From Arcticibacter pallidicorallinus (GTDB lineage: Bacteria; Bacteroidota; Bacteroidia; Sphingobacteriales; Sphingobacteriaceae), in the NCBI RefSeq assembly GCF_003002875.1, contig NZ_PVTH01000007.1, positions 148,332-212,331 of the forward strand: 64,000 bases of DNA, read 5' to 3'. The notes beneath the pieces were generated by a model. The model was not told the DNA's origin. It searched no databases and saw only the letters and a program-made list of their open reading frames with translations. This document shows, one piece after another, positions 56,115 to 63,390 of this stretch (within the stretch, counting starts at the first letter, position 1; each line of letters opens with the position of its first letter). A program made the translations under genes and the position numbers.

Positions 56115-56561
56115 ATGAAATTGAAGCTAATCGTCATACTTGCCCTGCTCACATGCCGTGCTGTAATTGCAAAAGGACAGGCTCCTACCCACGTTCCTTT
56201 GATGGATGATACCTGGAGGCTGATTGCACAGAAAAAATATGTCAAGAATGCCCAGTATAAGATGGTACCCGCCTTTCCGCAAAGGCTTCAGGACATGGAG
56301 AACCAGGTCATCGAACTTAGCGGATACATCATCCCTCTTAAGGCAGAAATGGAATACACCAATTTTATGCTGGCTGTAGTGCCGTATGACCAATGTGCGT
56401 ACTGTGGACAGGGTGATATTCCTTCCATGATCGAAGTGTACGCAAAGCGTGCAGTTGGTGCCTCAGACCGGCCTGTAAGGATGAGGGGTAAGCTGGTGCT
56501 TAATAGAACAGGTGATAAACGCTCAGAAATTTTCCTTTTGGAAGCTGAGATAAAAAAATAA
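56115..56561 (+). CDS. Exported DUF3299-like protein
   Basis: 148 residues with a signal peptide (about 1-20). The fold cues VIELSGYIIPLKAEM and FMLAVVPYDQCAYCGQGDIPSMIEV (a Cys pair C-x2-C) and RMRGKLVLNR match DUF3299-type proteins, small OB-like exported proteins, sometimes linked to metal handling. The assignment is by pattern only. It lies between the M20 genes and the gcvH-like ORF, 4 bases before the latter. Confidence 0.75.
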   Translation: MKLKLIVILALLTCRAVIAKGQAPTHVPLMDDTWRLIAQKKYVKNAQYKMVPAFPQRLQDMENQVIELSGYIIPLKAEMEYTNFMLAVVPYDQCAYCGQGDIPSMIEVYAKRAVGASDRPVRMRGKLVLNRTGDKRSEIFLLEAEIKK

Positions 56562-56565
56562 CGAT

Positions 56566-56754
56566 ATGAATTTTCCGACAGAACTTAGATATACCGCTGA
56601 CCATGAACGGGTACAGCTGAAAGATGGCCTCGCTAGGATAGCCGTCACTGAAATTACTCAGCAATTCGAAAAGTTGCTTACATTGAGTAAGTCAAGTAGT
56701 TATTGGCCAATAAGTCCTGTCTCCAGACATAAATCTTACTCGCATATTTTATGA
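56566..56754 (+). pseudogene. Truncated glycine cleavage H-protein-like (gcvH) remnant
   Basis: A 62-codon frame whose first 33 residues (MNFPTELRYTADHERVQLKD, GLARIAVTEITQQ) follow the start of bacterial H proteins (NFPxELKYTxDHEW...VGITDFAQ). The conserved Trp of HEW is Arg. After that the similarity stops; the lipoyl-lysine region is missing and is not found in the other frames before the next gene. The stop overlaps the permease start (ATGA, 56751-56754), so the remnant could still act as a translated upstream ORF for the permease. Called a remnant rather than a functional gene. Confidence 0.65.
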
Positions 56755-58259
56755 AATTTAGGAAACCACTTGGCGTTTTAATGAAAGAAGCCGAAGAAAC
56801 CGGTGAAGGAACGTTAAAACGGACCTTGGGAGCCGGAAGTCTTGTAGCATTAGGAATTGGCGCCATCATAGGGGCTGGCTTGTTTGTTCGAACTGCCGCA
56901 GCCGCCGCCGATCATGCAGGACCTTCAGTAACGCTGTCCTTTATTCTCGCAGCTGTAGGCTGCGGCCTGGCAGGGCTGTGCTACGCGGAATTTGCTTCCA
57001 TGATACCCATCGCCGGATCCGCCTATACGTACTCATACGCCACCATGGGAGAAGTGGTCGCATGGGTAATCGGTTGGGACCTCGTGCTAGAATACGCCGT
57101 AGGTGCTGCAACGGTATCCATCGCCTGGTCTGAATATTTGAACAAGCTTTTGGAGACCTTCGGTGTATCCATACCCTATGAGCTCTGTCATTCTCCGTTT
57201 CAGGTTTCGCCGGAAGGAGTCAACGGCATTATCAACCTCCCTGCATTGTTTATCGTGATACTCCTGTCTCTTGTACTCATCAGAGGCACCAAAGAATCGG
57301 CCAATATAAATGGTATCATCGTAATCCTGAAAGTGGCGATCGTTATCGCTTTCATTCTCCTGGGCTGGTCGTATATCAATCCGGTTAACCATACTCCGTA
57401 CATTCCTGTAAATGTGGGTGAGCAGGAATGGGTAGCCGGAAACAAGGGATTTCTTGACTATTTTGAAAATGATTTCGGAAAGTTCGGAATGAGCGGGATC
57501 ATTAGTGGTGCGGGGGTCGTCTTCTTCGCCTTTATAGGTTTCGATGCGGTATCTACGGCTGCTCAAGAGGCTAAAAACCCCAAAAAAGATATGCCTATCG
57601 GTATTCTGGTATCGCTGGTGATCTGTACGGTGCTGTATGTCTTGTTCAGTCATGTGCTGACTGGTGTAGCCAACTACAGTGAGTTCGCCACCGCCGGAAA
57701 AGAGGCCTCAGTAGCTTTTGCTATCGAACGCTATATGCCCGGGTATGAATGGCTGTCGATATTGATCACCGTAGCTATCCTTGCAGGTTTCTCTTCGGTA
57801 ATACTGGTAATGCTATTAGGACAATCCCGTGTATTCTTCTCCATGTCAAGGGATGGCCTGGTGCCGAAAATATTTTCAGAGGTTCACCCTAAATATCAGA
57901 CTCCGTATAAGTCGAACCTTATTTTCCTGGTGTTTGTAGGGTTATTTGCCGCATTCGTGCCCGGAGATGTGGTGGGCGATATGACTAGCATAGGAACTCT
58001 TTTCGCGTTCGTGCTGGTCTGTATTGGTGTTATTGTGATGCGGCGTACGGACCCTCATACTCCGAGGGCCTTCAAAACGCCGGGAATGCCTTATTTACCA
58101 ATAATTGGTGCCCTCGCTTGTCTTCTGATGATGATTGGTTTAGGTAAGCATAACTGGGAGCGACTGATCATATGGATGGCTCTGGGCTTCGTAATCTACT
58201 TCGCGTATAGCGTAAAGCATTCAGTCGTAAGAAAGCAGAGTCGTAAAGATCTCAACTAA
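56751..58259 (+). CDS. APC-superfamily (CAT-type) amino-acid permease
   Basis: 502 residues with 12 or more membrane helices. The helix-1 substrate site GALGIGAIIGAGLFV-type segment (LVALGIGAIIGAGLFVRTAA), GSAYTYSYATMGE and FFAFIGFDAVSTAAQEAKNPKKDMPIG are hallmarks of the cationic amino acid transporter branch. It brings amino acids into the cytoplasm, which fits the end step of the protease/amidohydrolase locus. Its ATG overlaps the stop of the gcvH-like remnant. A terminator follows. Confidence 0.93.
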   Translation: MKFRKPLGVLMKEAEETGEGTLKRTLGAGSLVALGIGAIIGAGLFVRTAAAAADHAGPSVTLSFILAAVGCGLAGLCYAEFASMIPIAGSAYTYSYATMGEVVAWVIGWDLVLEYAVGAATVSIAWSEYLNKLLETFGVSIPYELCHSPFQVSPEGVNGIINLPALFIVILLSLVLIRGTKESANINGIIVILKVAIVIAFILLGWSYINPVNHTPYIPVNVGEQEWVAGNKGFLDYFENDFGKFGMSGIISGAGVVFFAFIGFDAVSTAAQEAKNPKKDMPIGILVSLVICTVLYVLFSHVLTGVANYSEFATAGKEASVAFAIERYMPGYEWLSILITVAILAGFSSVILVMLLGQSRVFFSMSRDGLVPKIFSEVHPKYQTPYKSNLIFLVFVGLFAAFVPGDVVGDMTSIGTLFAFVLVCIGVIVMRRTDPHTPRAFKTPGMPYLPIIGALACLLMMIGLGKHNWERLIIWMALGFVIYFAYSVKHSVVRKQSRKDLN

Positions 58260-58276
58260 AAAAAGAGTTTAAATAC

Positions 58277-58307
58277 AAACAGGCCCTCATATATAGCGGG
58301 CCTGTTT
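58277..58307 (+). terminator. Bidirectional intrinsic terminator after the permease gene
   Basis: AAACAGGCCC (58277-58286) pairs with GGGCCTGTTT (58298-58307) across an 11-base loop, with A-rich and T-rich edges. It separates the permease (stop 58259) from the convergent gene ending at 58310. Confidence 0.85.
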
Positions 58308-58309
58308 TG

Positions 58310-58882
58310 TTATGGATTTGTATTTTCCTGATCGCCGGGAGAAAGATCGGCTCCTTCTTCAGCAACCACAGTTTCCGTATCTGCGGTACTTTCTTCCACT
58401 TTTACTACAGGAGGCCTGGGGGTTCTTTTCCTAACCGGTCTAACGGGTACCGCTTCAGCTTCCGCCGTGGTCTGGCTCGAAGCTTTCCTTCCCCTTCTGG
58501 ACGGAGAGGCAGGTTTCGCCTCCGCTTTTATTGTGGCTGCGCCTGTAGGTTTTCTTATACGTCCGGGCTTAGCCAGGGGCGGGTCTTGAATAACAGGAAG
58601 CTCCGGTGCAGGTATAGGAGGTACGTCAAAAGACTTAACACTTTTCCTAATCAAAGGGATCTCCGGAGCGTCCTTCTTCTCCTCGGGCTGTGATAAAGAC
58701 TCTTTCTGTGCTAGTGTTTTAGCGATCAGGGAGACCGATTTTTTTATCTCTTTTGCCGCCTTCTTCGGATTTCTTCCCTGGCCAATGATGGCTTTTTTAA
58801 TTTCTTCGGTAAGCAGTTCTTCCAGAGAAAGGCGTATTTGCTTTCTGGCTTTTTTCGTCAGTTCCTTTTCTTTTTTCTTCAT
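58310..58882 (-). CDS. Basic, low-complexity Lys/Pro/Ala-rich protein
   Basis: 190 residues. The first 60 are highly charged and helical (KKKEKELTKKARKQIRLSL, GQGRNPKKAAKEIKKS). The rest is disordered, rich in Pro, Ala, Lys/Arg (PSRRGRKASSQ, RPVRKRTPRPP) and ends acidic (EEGADLSPGDQ). The pattern recalls histone-like or AlgP-type tails that bind nucleic acid. No conserved family recognised. Codon usage and uninterrupted frame support a real gene. Confidence 0.75.
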   Translation of the reverse strand: MKKKEKELTKKARKQIRLSLEELLTEEIKKAIIGQGRNPKKAAKEIKKSVSLIAKTLAQKESLSQPEEKKDAPEIPLIRKSVKSFDVPPIPAPELPVIQDPPLAKPGRIRKPTGAATIKAEAKPASPSRRGRKASSQTTAEAEAVPVRPVRKRTPRPPVVKVEESTADTETVVAEEGADLSPGDQENTNP

Positions 58883-59066
58883 TACTTTTAGTTTCTTCAG
58901 TTAAATCTGATAAGGATTACCCCAACTTCTCTTGCTGATTACTGCCTGTCAGATTTCCCTCTTTAAGCAATAGCAGCACAACTCAACGACAATATAACCA
59001 ATTTATCTCAATGATATACAGAACGCCTGCAAAGTCGTTGGGGTATTTATATCTAACAAAAGTTAG

Positions 59067-59074
59067 TACCTTTG
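59067..59074 (+). promoter_or_regulatory. -7 element of the MATE transporter gene
   Basis: TACCTTTG, a full TAnnTTTG match followed by CA as in many Bacteroidota promoters, 26 bases before the ATG at 59101. It lies inside the upstream extension of the frame (to 59011), so that extension is not translated. The nearest TTG (59038-59040) is 26 bases away, longer than the usual spacing. Confidence 0.55.
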
Positions 59075-59100
59075 CAGCCCTTAAAACGAGGGGATGGTAT

Positions 59101-60444
59101 ATGAGTTCTGAAGCGACTAAAACAATTAAATTAGCATTGCCAATCATTATTGGCGAATTGGCTCAAATGGCGCTCCATCTTATTGATGCGGCGATGGTTG
59201 GAGCAATTAGTTATAAGCAACTTGCCGCTGCGGCATTGGTTCTTAACGCGCTGAATATCCCGTTTGTCTTTGGTATCGGTATCACCATTTCCGTTTCTCA
59301 GATGGTGTCTATGGCTCATGGCAGGAGGGACGGGAACCTGGTGTCTCACTATTTCTTTAATGGTTTTGTACTCTGCGCTATTGCCGCCGTCGCCATATCC
59401 TGTCTGCTCGTCTTTGGGCGCAATGTGTTGTACCATCTTGGTCAGGACCCCGAAGTGGTCGAACTGGCTCTGCCCTTTATGAAGCTGATGGGAATGTCGC
59501 TTGTGCCCATGTTGCTGTTTATGACGCTTAAGCAGTTTACCGATGGATTAGAATATACGCGCACAGCCATGTTACTTTCATTAATCGGGATGCCGATTAA
59601 TATTTTCCTGAACTGGCTGCTTATCTACGGTAACCTGGGTTTCCCCAGACTGGAGCTGGTAGGCGCAGGATGGGCTACGCTCATCACGCGTACGTTCATT
59701 TTCCTGCTGCTTGCATTTGTGGTATTGAAGCACAGTACCTTCAAAAGATACATCCTGGTAAGTAGAAGTCAGTGGAAACTGAAGGCGAAAACAATGAAGG
59801 AACTGCTACACATCGGTATTCCAAGCAGTTTGCAGATGGGCATGGAGGCCGGGGCATTCGCTGTTTCGGGTATTATTATCGGAACGTTGGGAGCGGTTTC
59901 TCAAGCTTCTCATCAGATTGCGCTAAGCTGCGCTTCTTTCACATTCATGGTTTCCATGGGGCTTGCCCAGGCGGGATCAATCCGGGTGAGCAATGCTTAT
60001 GGGGGACATAATTTTTCGCTTATCTCCAGAATTGGTCGCAGCACGCTCATCACGGCGCTTTGTTACGGCATTTTCTGCGCAGTCATATTCGCTGTATTTC
60101 GATTCCAGTTGCCTCAGCTGTTTAATGATAACACTGAAGTAGTAGGTCTGGCTTCAGGCTTGCTGCTTTTTGCGGCGGTGTTCCAAATCTCCGATAGTAC
60201 GCAGGCTATTGGTGCCGGCTTGCTCAGAGGAATCAAGGATGTTAAGATCCCCACTATACTGGTGGCCATTTCCTATTGGGTGGTGGGTTTGCCGGTCGGC
60301 TATCTGCTCGCGTTTCATTTTAAAATGGGAGCAACCGGCATGTGGCTGGGACTGATAACCGGACTTACGTTAGCGTCTGTCTTCCTTATTCTAAGGTTTC
60401 TGAGGATATCAAAACGCAATGAGCGCATGTCGCTCGCCGGCTAA
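59101..60444 (+). CDS. MATE-family multidrug/Na+ efflux transporter
   Basis: Start set at ATG 59101 (MSSEATKTIKLALPIIIGELAQMALHLIDAAMVG), the family's usual beginning; an in-frame ATG at 59011 lies upstream of the promoter. 447 residues with 12 helices in two related halves, both with the MATE pattern (halves begin near 5 and 235, ...LLHIGIPSSLQMGMEAGAFAVSGIIIG). It exports organic cations or metabolites driven by Na+ or H+. Single gene. Confidence 0.93.
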   Translation: MSSEATKTIKLALPIIIGELAQMALHLIDAAMVGAISYKQLAAAALVLNALNIPFVFGIGITISVSQMVSMAHGRRDGNLVSHYFFNGFVLCAIAAVAISCLLVFGRNVLYHLGQDPEVVELALPFMKLMGMSLVPMLLFMTLKQFTDGLEYTRTAMLLSLIGMPINIFLNWLLIYGNLGFPRLELVGAGWATLITRTFIFLLLAFVVLKHSTFKRYILVSRSQWKLKAKTMKELLHIGIPSSLQMGMEAGAFAVSGIIIGTLGAVSQASHQIALSCASFTFMVSMGLAQAGSIRVSNAYGGHNFSLISRIGRSTLITALCYGIFCAVIFAVFRFQLPQLFNDNTEVVGLASGLLLFAAVFQISDSTQAIGAGLLRGIKDVKIPTILVAISYWVVGLPVGYLLAFHFKMGATGMWLGLITGLTLASVFLILRFLRISKRNERMSLAG

Positions 60445-60452
60445 TCCGGGCA

Positions 60453-60484
60453 CAAAAAAAAGCATCTGTCGTCGACAGATGCTT
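60453..60484 (-). terminator. Intrinsic terminator of the cold-shock gene
   Basis: AAGCATCTGTC (60460-60470) pairs with GACAGATGCTT (60474-60484) across GTC. On the minus strand the stem is followed by an eight-base T run (complement of 60453-60460). It lies 26 bases past the cold-shock gene stop and also sits just beyond the convergent MATE gene. Confidence 0.9.
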
Positions 60485-60510
60485 GTAAAGCTTAATGATA
60501 TATGTATTAA

Positions 60511-60705
60511 TTAAATAACTTCTACATTCACCGCGTTAAGGCCTTTTTTGCCTTTTTCAACTTCAAACTTTACGCGATCATTCTCACGAATCTCGTCGAT
60601 AAGTCCTGTTGAATGAACAAAGATATCCGGTTCACCATTAGCTGGTACGATAAATCCGAAACCTTTAGTTTCATTGAAAAATTTTACTGTTCCTTCGTTT
60701 TGCAT
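60511..60705 (-). CDS. CspA-family cold-shock protein
   Basis: Start set at 60705 (MQNEGTVKFFNETKGFGFI), the universal Csp beginning; the longer frame to 60750 is leader. 64 residues with RNP1 (KGFGFI) and RNP2-like (DIFVHST) motifs, an OB-fold that binds single-stranded RNA/DNA. It is downstream of rpoN on the same strand with about 90 bases between, which likely holds its own promoter and a cold-sensitive leader. TACCTTG on the minus strand (near 60730) is a weak -7 candidate. Confidence 0.95.
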   Translation of the reverse strand: MQNEGTVKFFNETKGFGFIVPANGEPDIFVHSTGLIDEIRENDRVKFEVEKGKKGLNAVNVEVI

Positions 60706-60795
60706 TGTATTAATATTAATAAAGCGCGCAAGGTAGGAATTTTTATCCAAAAAGACGCTACTAAATTCAGCTGTCTGGCCAAGTAACCGATGTTA

Positions 60796-62268
60796 CTATA
60801 GCTCTTTTCTGAGCCGTGCGACGGGAATATTCATAGCTTCCCTGTATTTGGCTACGGTACGACGGGCAATATTATAGCCTTTTTCTTTAAGTATTTCGGC
60901 CAGCTTCTCATCTGCCAAGGGGTGGCGCTTATCCTCATTTCCGATACATTCCTCCAAAATCTTTTTAACCTCTTTGTTCGAAACCTCTTCCCCGCTTTCC
61001 GTCTGGATCGCTTCCGAAAAGAATGACTTTAGTAAGAAGGTGCCGAACTCTGTCTGCACGTATTTGGAATTCGCTACTCTGGAAACGGTGGAAATGTCCA
61101 TACCTATCCGATCAGCGATATCCTTCAGGATCATTGGTTTCAGATTTCTGTCATCACCCGTCAGGAAATAGTCATACTGATAATGCATAATCGCATTCAT
61201 CGTCTTTAACAAGGTCTGTTGGCGCTGTTTTATCGCATCGATAAACCACTTCGCCGAGTCCAGCTTCTGCTTGACAAACTGAACGGCCTCTTTAAGTTTT
61301 TTATCCTTTTGTGAGGTTTTGTCATAATGCTGGAACATCTCCTGATAGGAGCGGCTTACTTTAAGCTCTGGCGCGTTCTGCGAATTGAGCGTCAGAACCA
61401 GTGTCCCTTCTTTATTGCTGATATGAAAATCCGGGATGATCTGCAGTTGCTTCGTAGTAACCGCACCCGAATCCCCCGGTTTAGGGTTCAGTCGCAGGAT
61501 TTCTGCAATGATCTCCTTCAGTTCTTCCGATGAAATATTAAGAGACTTCTCGAGCTTGTCATAGTGCTTCCTTGTAAATTCATCAAGATAATCTTCTACA
61601 ACGCGTATCGCTTTCTGAATAAGGGGGTTGCTGTGATCCTTTTTCCGGAGCTGGATAAGGAGGCATTCCTGCAAATCGCGGGCACCAATACCTGCCGGTT
61701 CAAAATTCTGGATAACTTTCAGCATCTCCTCGACTTCTTCTTCTTCAGCAAATACATTCTGCGAGAATGCAAGATCATCAATTAAAGAAGCAACAGAGCG
61801 TCTGAGGTAACCGTCATCGTCGAGGCTCCCTATCAATTGCTGCCCAATCTGAAAGTCTTTATCAGAAAGCGGAATCAAATCAAGCTGTTCCTGCAGGTTC
61901 TCATAAAAAGAACTTTGCACAGCAATAGGCATCTCCTTTTTGTCTTCCTCATCATCGCCGTTTTGATCGTACTTGGAGCCGTAATCGTTGATATTGTCTT
62001 CCTGGAGATAGTCATCAATATTAAACTCGTCAAAATCATCCGTCTTTTCTTCTGAATCAAAAGTATCATCAGGGTCTTTGTCCGGATATTCTTCAACAGG
62101 GTCGTTAAGATTAGATAAACTGAGATCTTCAAGAGCAGGGTTCTCCTCAAGCTCCTCCTTTATGCGGGCGTCCAGTGAGACTGTAGGCACCTGCAATAAT
62201 TTGATGAACTGAATTTGCTGAGGCGAGAGCTTCTGAAGTAACTTCTGTTGTAGGTTTTGTCTTAACAT
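60796..62268 (-). CDS. rpoN: RNA polymerase sigma-54 factor
   Basis: 490 residues. Region I (1-50, LSPQQIQFIKLLQVPTVSLD, Gln-rich activator-interacting), an acidic region II (about 50-115), the core-binding domain, the helix-turn-helix (about 370-440, ISTVSRVANSKYVQTE) and the RpoN box ARRTVAKYRE (about 468-477) that reads the -24 element. Sigma-54 needs AAA+ activators; none is encoded in the window. It is divergent from riboflavin synthase. Confidence 0.97.
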   Translation of the reverse strand: MLRQNLQQKLLQKLSPQQIQFIKLLQVPTVSLDARIKEELEENPALEDLSLSNLNDPVEEYPDKDPDDTFDSEEKTDDFDEFNIDDYLQEDNINDYGSKYDQNGDDEEDKKEMPIAVQSSFYENLQEQLDLIPLSDKDFQIGQQLIGSLDDDGYLRRSVASLIDDLAFSQNVFAEEEEVEEMLKVIQNFEPAGIGARDLQECLLIQLRKKDHSNPLIQKAIRVVEDYLDEFTRKHYDKLEKSLNISSEELKEIIAEILRLNPKPGDSGAVTTKQLQIIPDFHISNKEGTLVLTLNSQNAPELKVSRSYQEMFQHYDKTSQKDKKLKEAVQFVKQKLDSAKWFIDAIKQRQQTLLKTMNAIMHYQYDYFLTGDDRNLKPMILKDIADRIGMDISTVSRVANSKYVQTEFGTFLLKSFFSEAIQTESGEEVSNKEVKKILEECIGNEDKRHPLADEKLAEILKEKGYNIARRTVAKYREAMNIPVARLRKEL

Positions 62269-62281
62269 AAATATTGATTGC

Positions 62282-62289
62282 CAAAATTA
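62282..62289 (-). promoter_or_regulatory. Candidate -7 element of rpoN
   Basis: On the minus strand TAATTTTG, a full TAnnTTTG match, ends 13 bases before the rpoN ATG (62268). No TTG at the -33 distance, so only half of the promoter is supported. Confidence 0.45.
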
Positions 62290-62346
62290 CATATTAAAAT
62301 TAATACGATGCGGCGGATGTTTAAATATACGAAGACAACTAACAGT

Positions 62347-62376
62347 TTGTGTGCATTTAGGTTTTGTTTACCTTCG
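62347..62376 (+). promoter_or_regulatory. Promoter of ribE placed at the start codon (near-leaderless)
   Basis: TTG (62347-62349), 19 bases, TACCTTCG (62369-62376), one base off TAnnTTTG. The ATG (62381) follows 4 bases later, so the predicted transcription start coincides with the start codon. There is no room for an FMN riboswitch. Confidence 0.68.
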
Positions 62377-62380
62377 TGTC

Positions 62381-62965
62381 ATGTTTACAGGCATTATTGA
62401 GACTTTGGGCAAGGTCGTTGACTTACAAAAGGATAAAGGAAATCTTCATATAAAAATATCTTCGGCATTTTCATCTGAATTAAAGATTGACCAGTCGGTT
62501 GCCCACAATGGAGTCTGTCTGACGGTTGTAGCCATCCAGGACGATTGCCATACCGTTACGGCGGTGGAGGAGACTCTTGCTAAAACAAATTTGAGCAGAT
62601 TGAAAGCCGGTAGCCTTGTAAATCTCGAACGGTGCATGCAAATGAATGGAAGGCTGGACGGACATATTGTTCAGGGTCATGTCGATCAGGTTGCCACCTG
62701 CACCCATGTTTCTGAGCTTGAAGGAAGCTGGGTTTATACTTTCAGATATGATGCAAAACTCGGAAATGTGACCGTTGAAAAGGGGTCGATCTGCGTTAAT
62801 GGGGTAAGCCTCACAGTAGTGAACTCCCAGGAAGGTAGCTTCTCTGTAGCCATCATTCCTTACACACACGAGCATACAAACTTTTGTGCTTTGAAAGCCG
62901 GCGATCTGGTAAATCTTGAGTTTGACATCATCGGAAAGTATGTTGCTCGATTGTTAAAAGTGTAG
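62381..62965 (+). CDS. ribE: Riboflavin synthase alpha chain
   Basis: 194 residues from ATG 62381 (MFTGIIETLGKV), the invariant family start; the frame open to 62351 lies over the promoter. Two lumazine-binding repeats (about 1-95 and 96-190), with NGVCLTV and NGVSLTV as the paired motifs and HIVQGHVDQVA. It dismutates two lumazine molecules to riboflavin, the last step of the pathway whose first steps are encoded at 21421. Confidence 0.96.
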   Translation: MFTGIIETLGKVVDLQKDKGNLHIKISSAFSSELKIDQSVAHNGVCLTVVAIQDDCHTVTAVEETLAKTNLSRLKAGSLVNLERCMQMNGRLDGHIVQGHVDQVATCTHVSELEGSWVYTFRYDAKLGNVTVEKGSICVNGVSLTVVNSQEGSFSVAIIPYTHEHTNFCALKAGDLVNLEFDIIGKYVARLLKV

Positions 62966-63021
62966 GGTTTTTCCTCCGGAACTGATTTTTTAGCAATGGA
63001 TGTTAATTTTTGTTAAATAAT

Positions 63022-63051
63022 TTGCAATTCTAAAATATTTTCTGATATTTG
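63022..63051 (+). promoter_or_regulatory. Promoter of tRNA-like gene 1
   Basis: TTG (63022-63024), 19 bases, GATATTTG (63044-63051), one base off TAnnTTTG, 31 bases before the tRNA-like 5' end. The tandem copy has a matching promoter at the equivalent place. Confidence 0.65.
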
Positions 63052-63082
63052 TATCAAGCAAACGGGAAACGTTGCTTAATAC

Positions 63083-63190
63083 TGTAAGGTGGTGAAACAG
63101 GCAGACACACCTCCTTGTCTCGGTGGCGGAGAAAGCGGGAAACCAGCAATGGCTAACCACTCCTTGAAGGTTCGATTCCTTCCCTTACAG
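63083..63190 (+). tRNA. tRNA-like RNA 1: Leu-type D arm, GUC anticodon triplet, very long variable region
   Basis: Acceptor TGTAAGG (63083-63089) pairs fully with CCTTACA (63183-63189); discriminator G63190; no encoded CCA. T8-G9, D stem GTG/CAC with loop AAACAGGCAGA (G18-G19 present), T arm GAAGG-TTCGATT-CCTTC, and T before the T stem for the 15-48 pair: a complete tRNA core. Anticodon arm CCTCC-TTGTCTC-GGTGG (63110-63126) has a T-T mismatch and reads GUC at 34-36 (Asp), with U37. The variable region is 39 nt (63127-63165) against 10-24 in normal class II tRNAs: GGAG/CTCC closes it and CCA-GCAA-TGG makes an inner GNRA hairpin. The D arm resembles tRNA-Leu, not tRNA-Asp. Amino-acid identity is uncertain. 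Confidence 0.7.
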
Positions 63191-63228
63191 CTCCTTTCAA
63201 TAATTTAGGTTTATAATTGGTTAGTTTG

Positions 63229-63257
63229 AGCTCTCGCCCATCGAGAGCTTATTTTTT
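63229..63257 (+). terminator. Terminator of tRNA-like gene 1
   Basis: AGCTCTCG (63229-63236), loop CCCAT, CGAGAGCT (63242-63249), then TATTTTTT. About 39 bases past the tRNA-like 3' end. Confidence 0.9.
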
Positions 63258-63330
63258 GCTTATACATTTCGTATTATTCTAGCTGCTCACTTATCTTATT
63301 GACAATTAATATTATTTTTTTTTAAAATAT

Positions 63331-63362
63331 TTGCAATTTACAGTTAACTGTTGTTATATTTG
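63331..63362 (+). promoter_or_regulatory. Promoter of tRNA-like gene 2
   Basis: TTG (63331-63333), 21 bases, TATATTTG (63355-63362), a full TAnnTTTG match, 28 bases before the tRNA-like 5' end. Confidence 0.7.
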
Positions 63363-63390
63363 TTTCAACAACTTCTGAACGAAGTCATAC

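Noticed and set aside
63111..63159. The repeated CTCCTTG as borders of an excised intron in the tRNA-like genes
   Set aside because: Removing the segment between the repeats would delete the anticodon arm and leave no tRNA; the segment is also far too short for a self-splicing intron.
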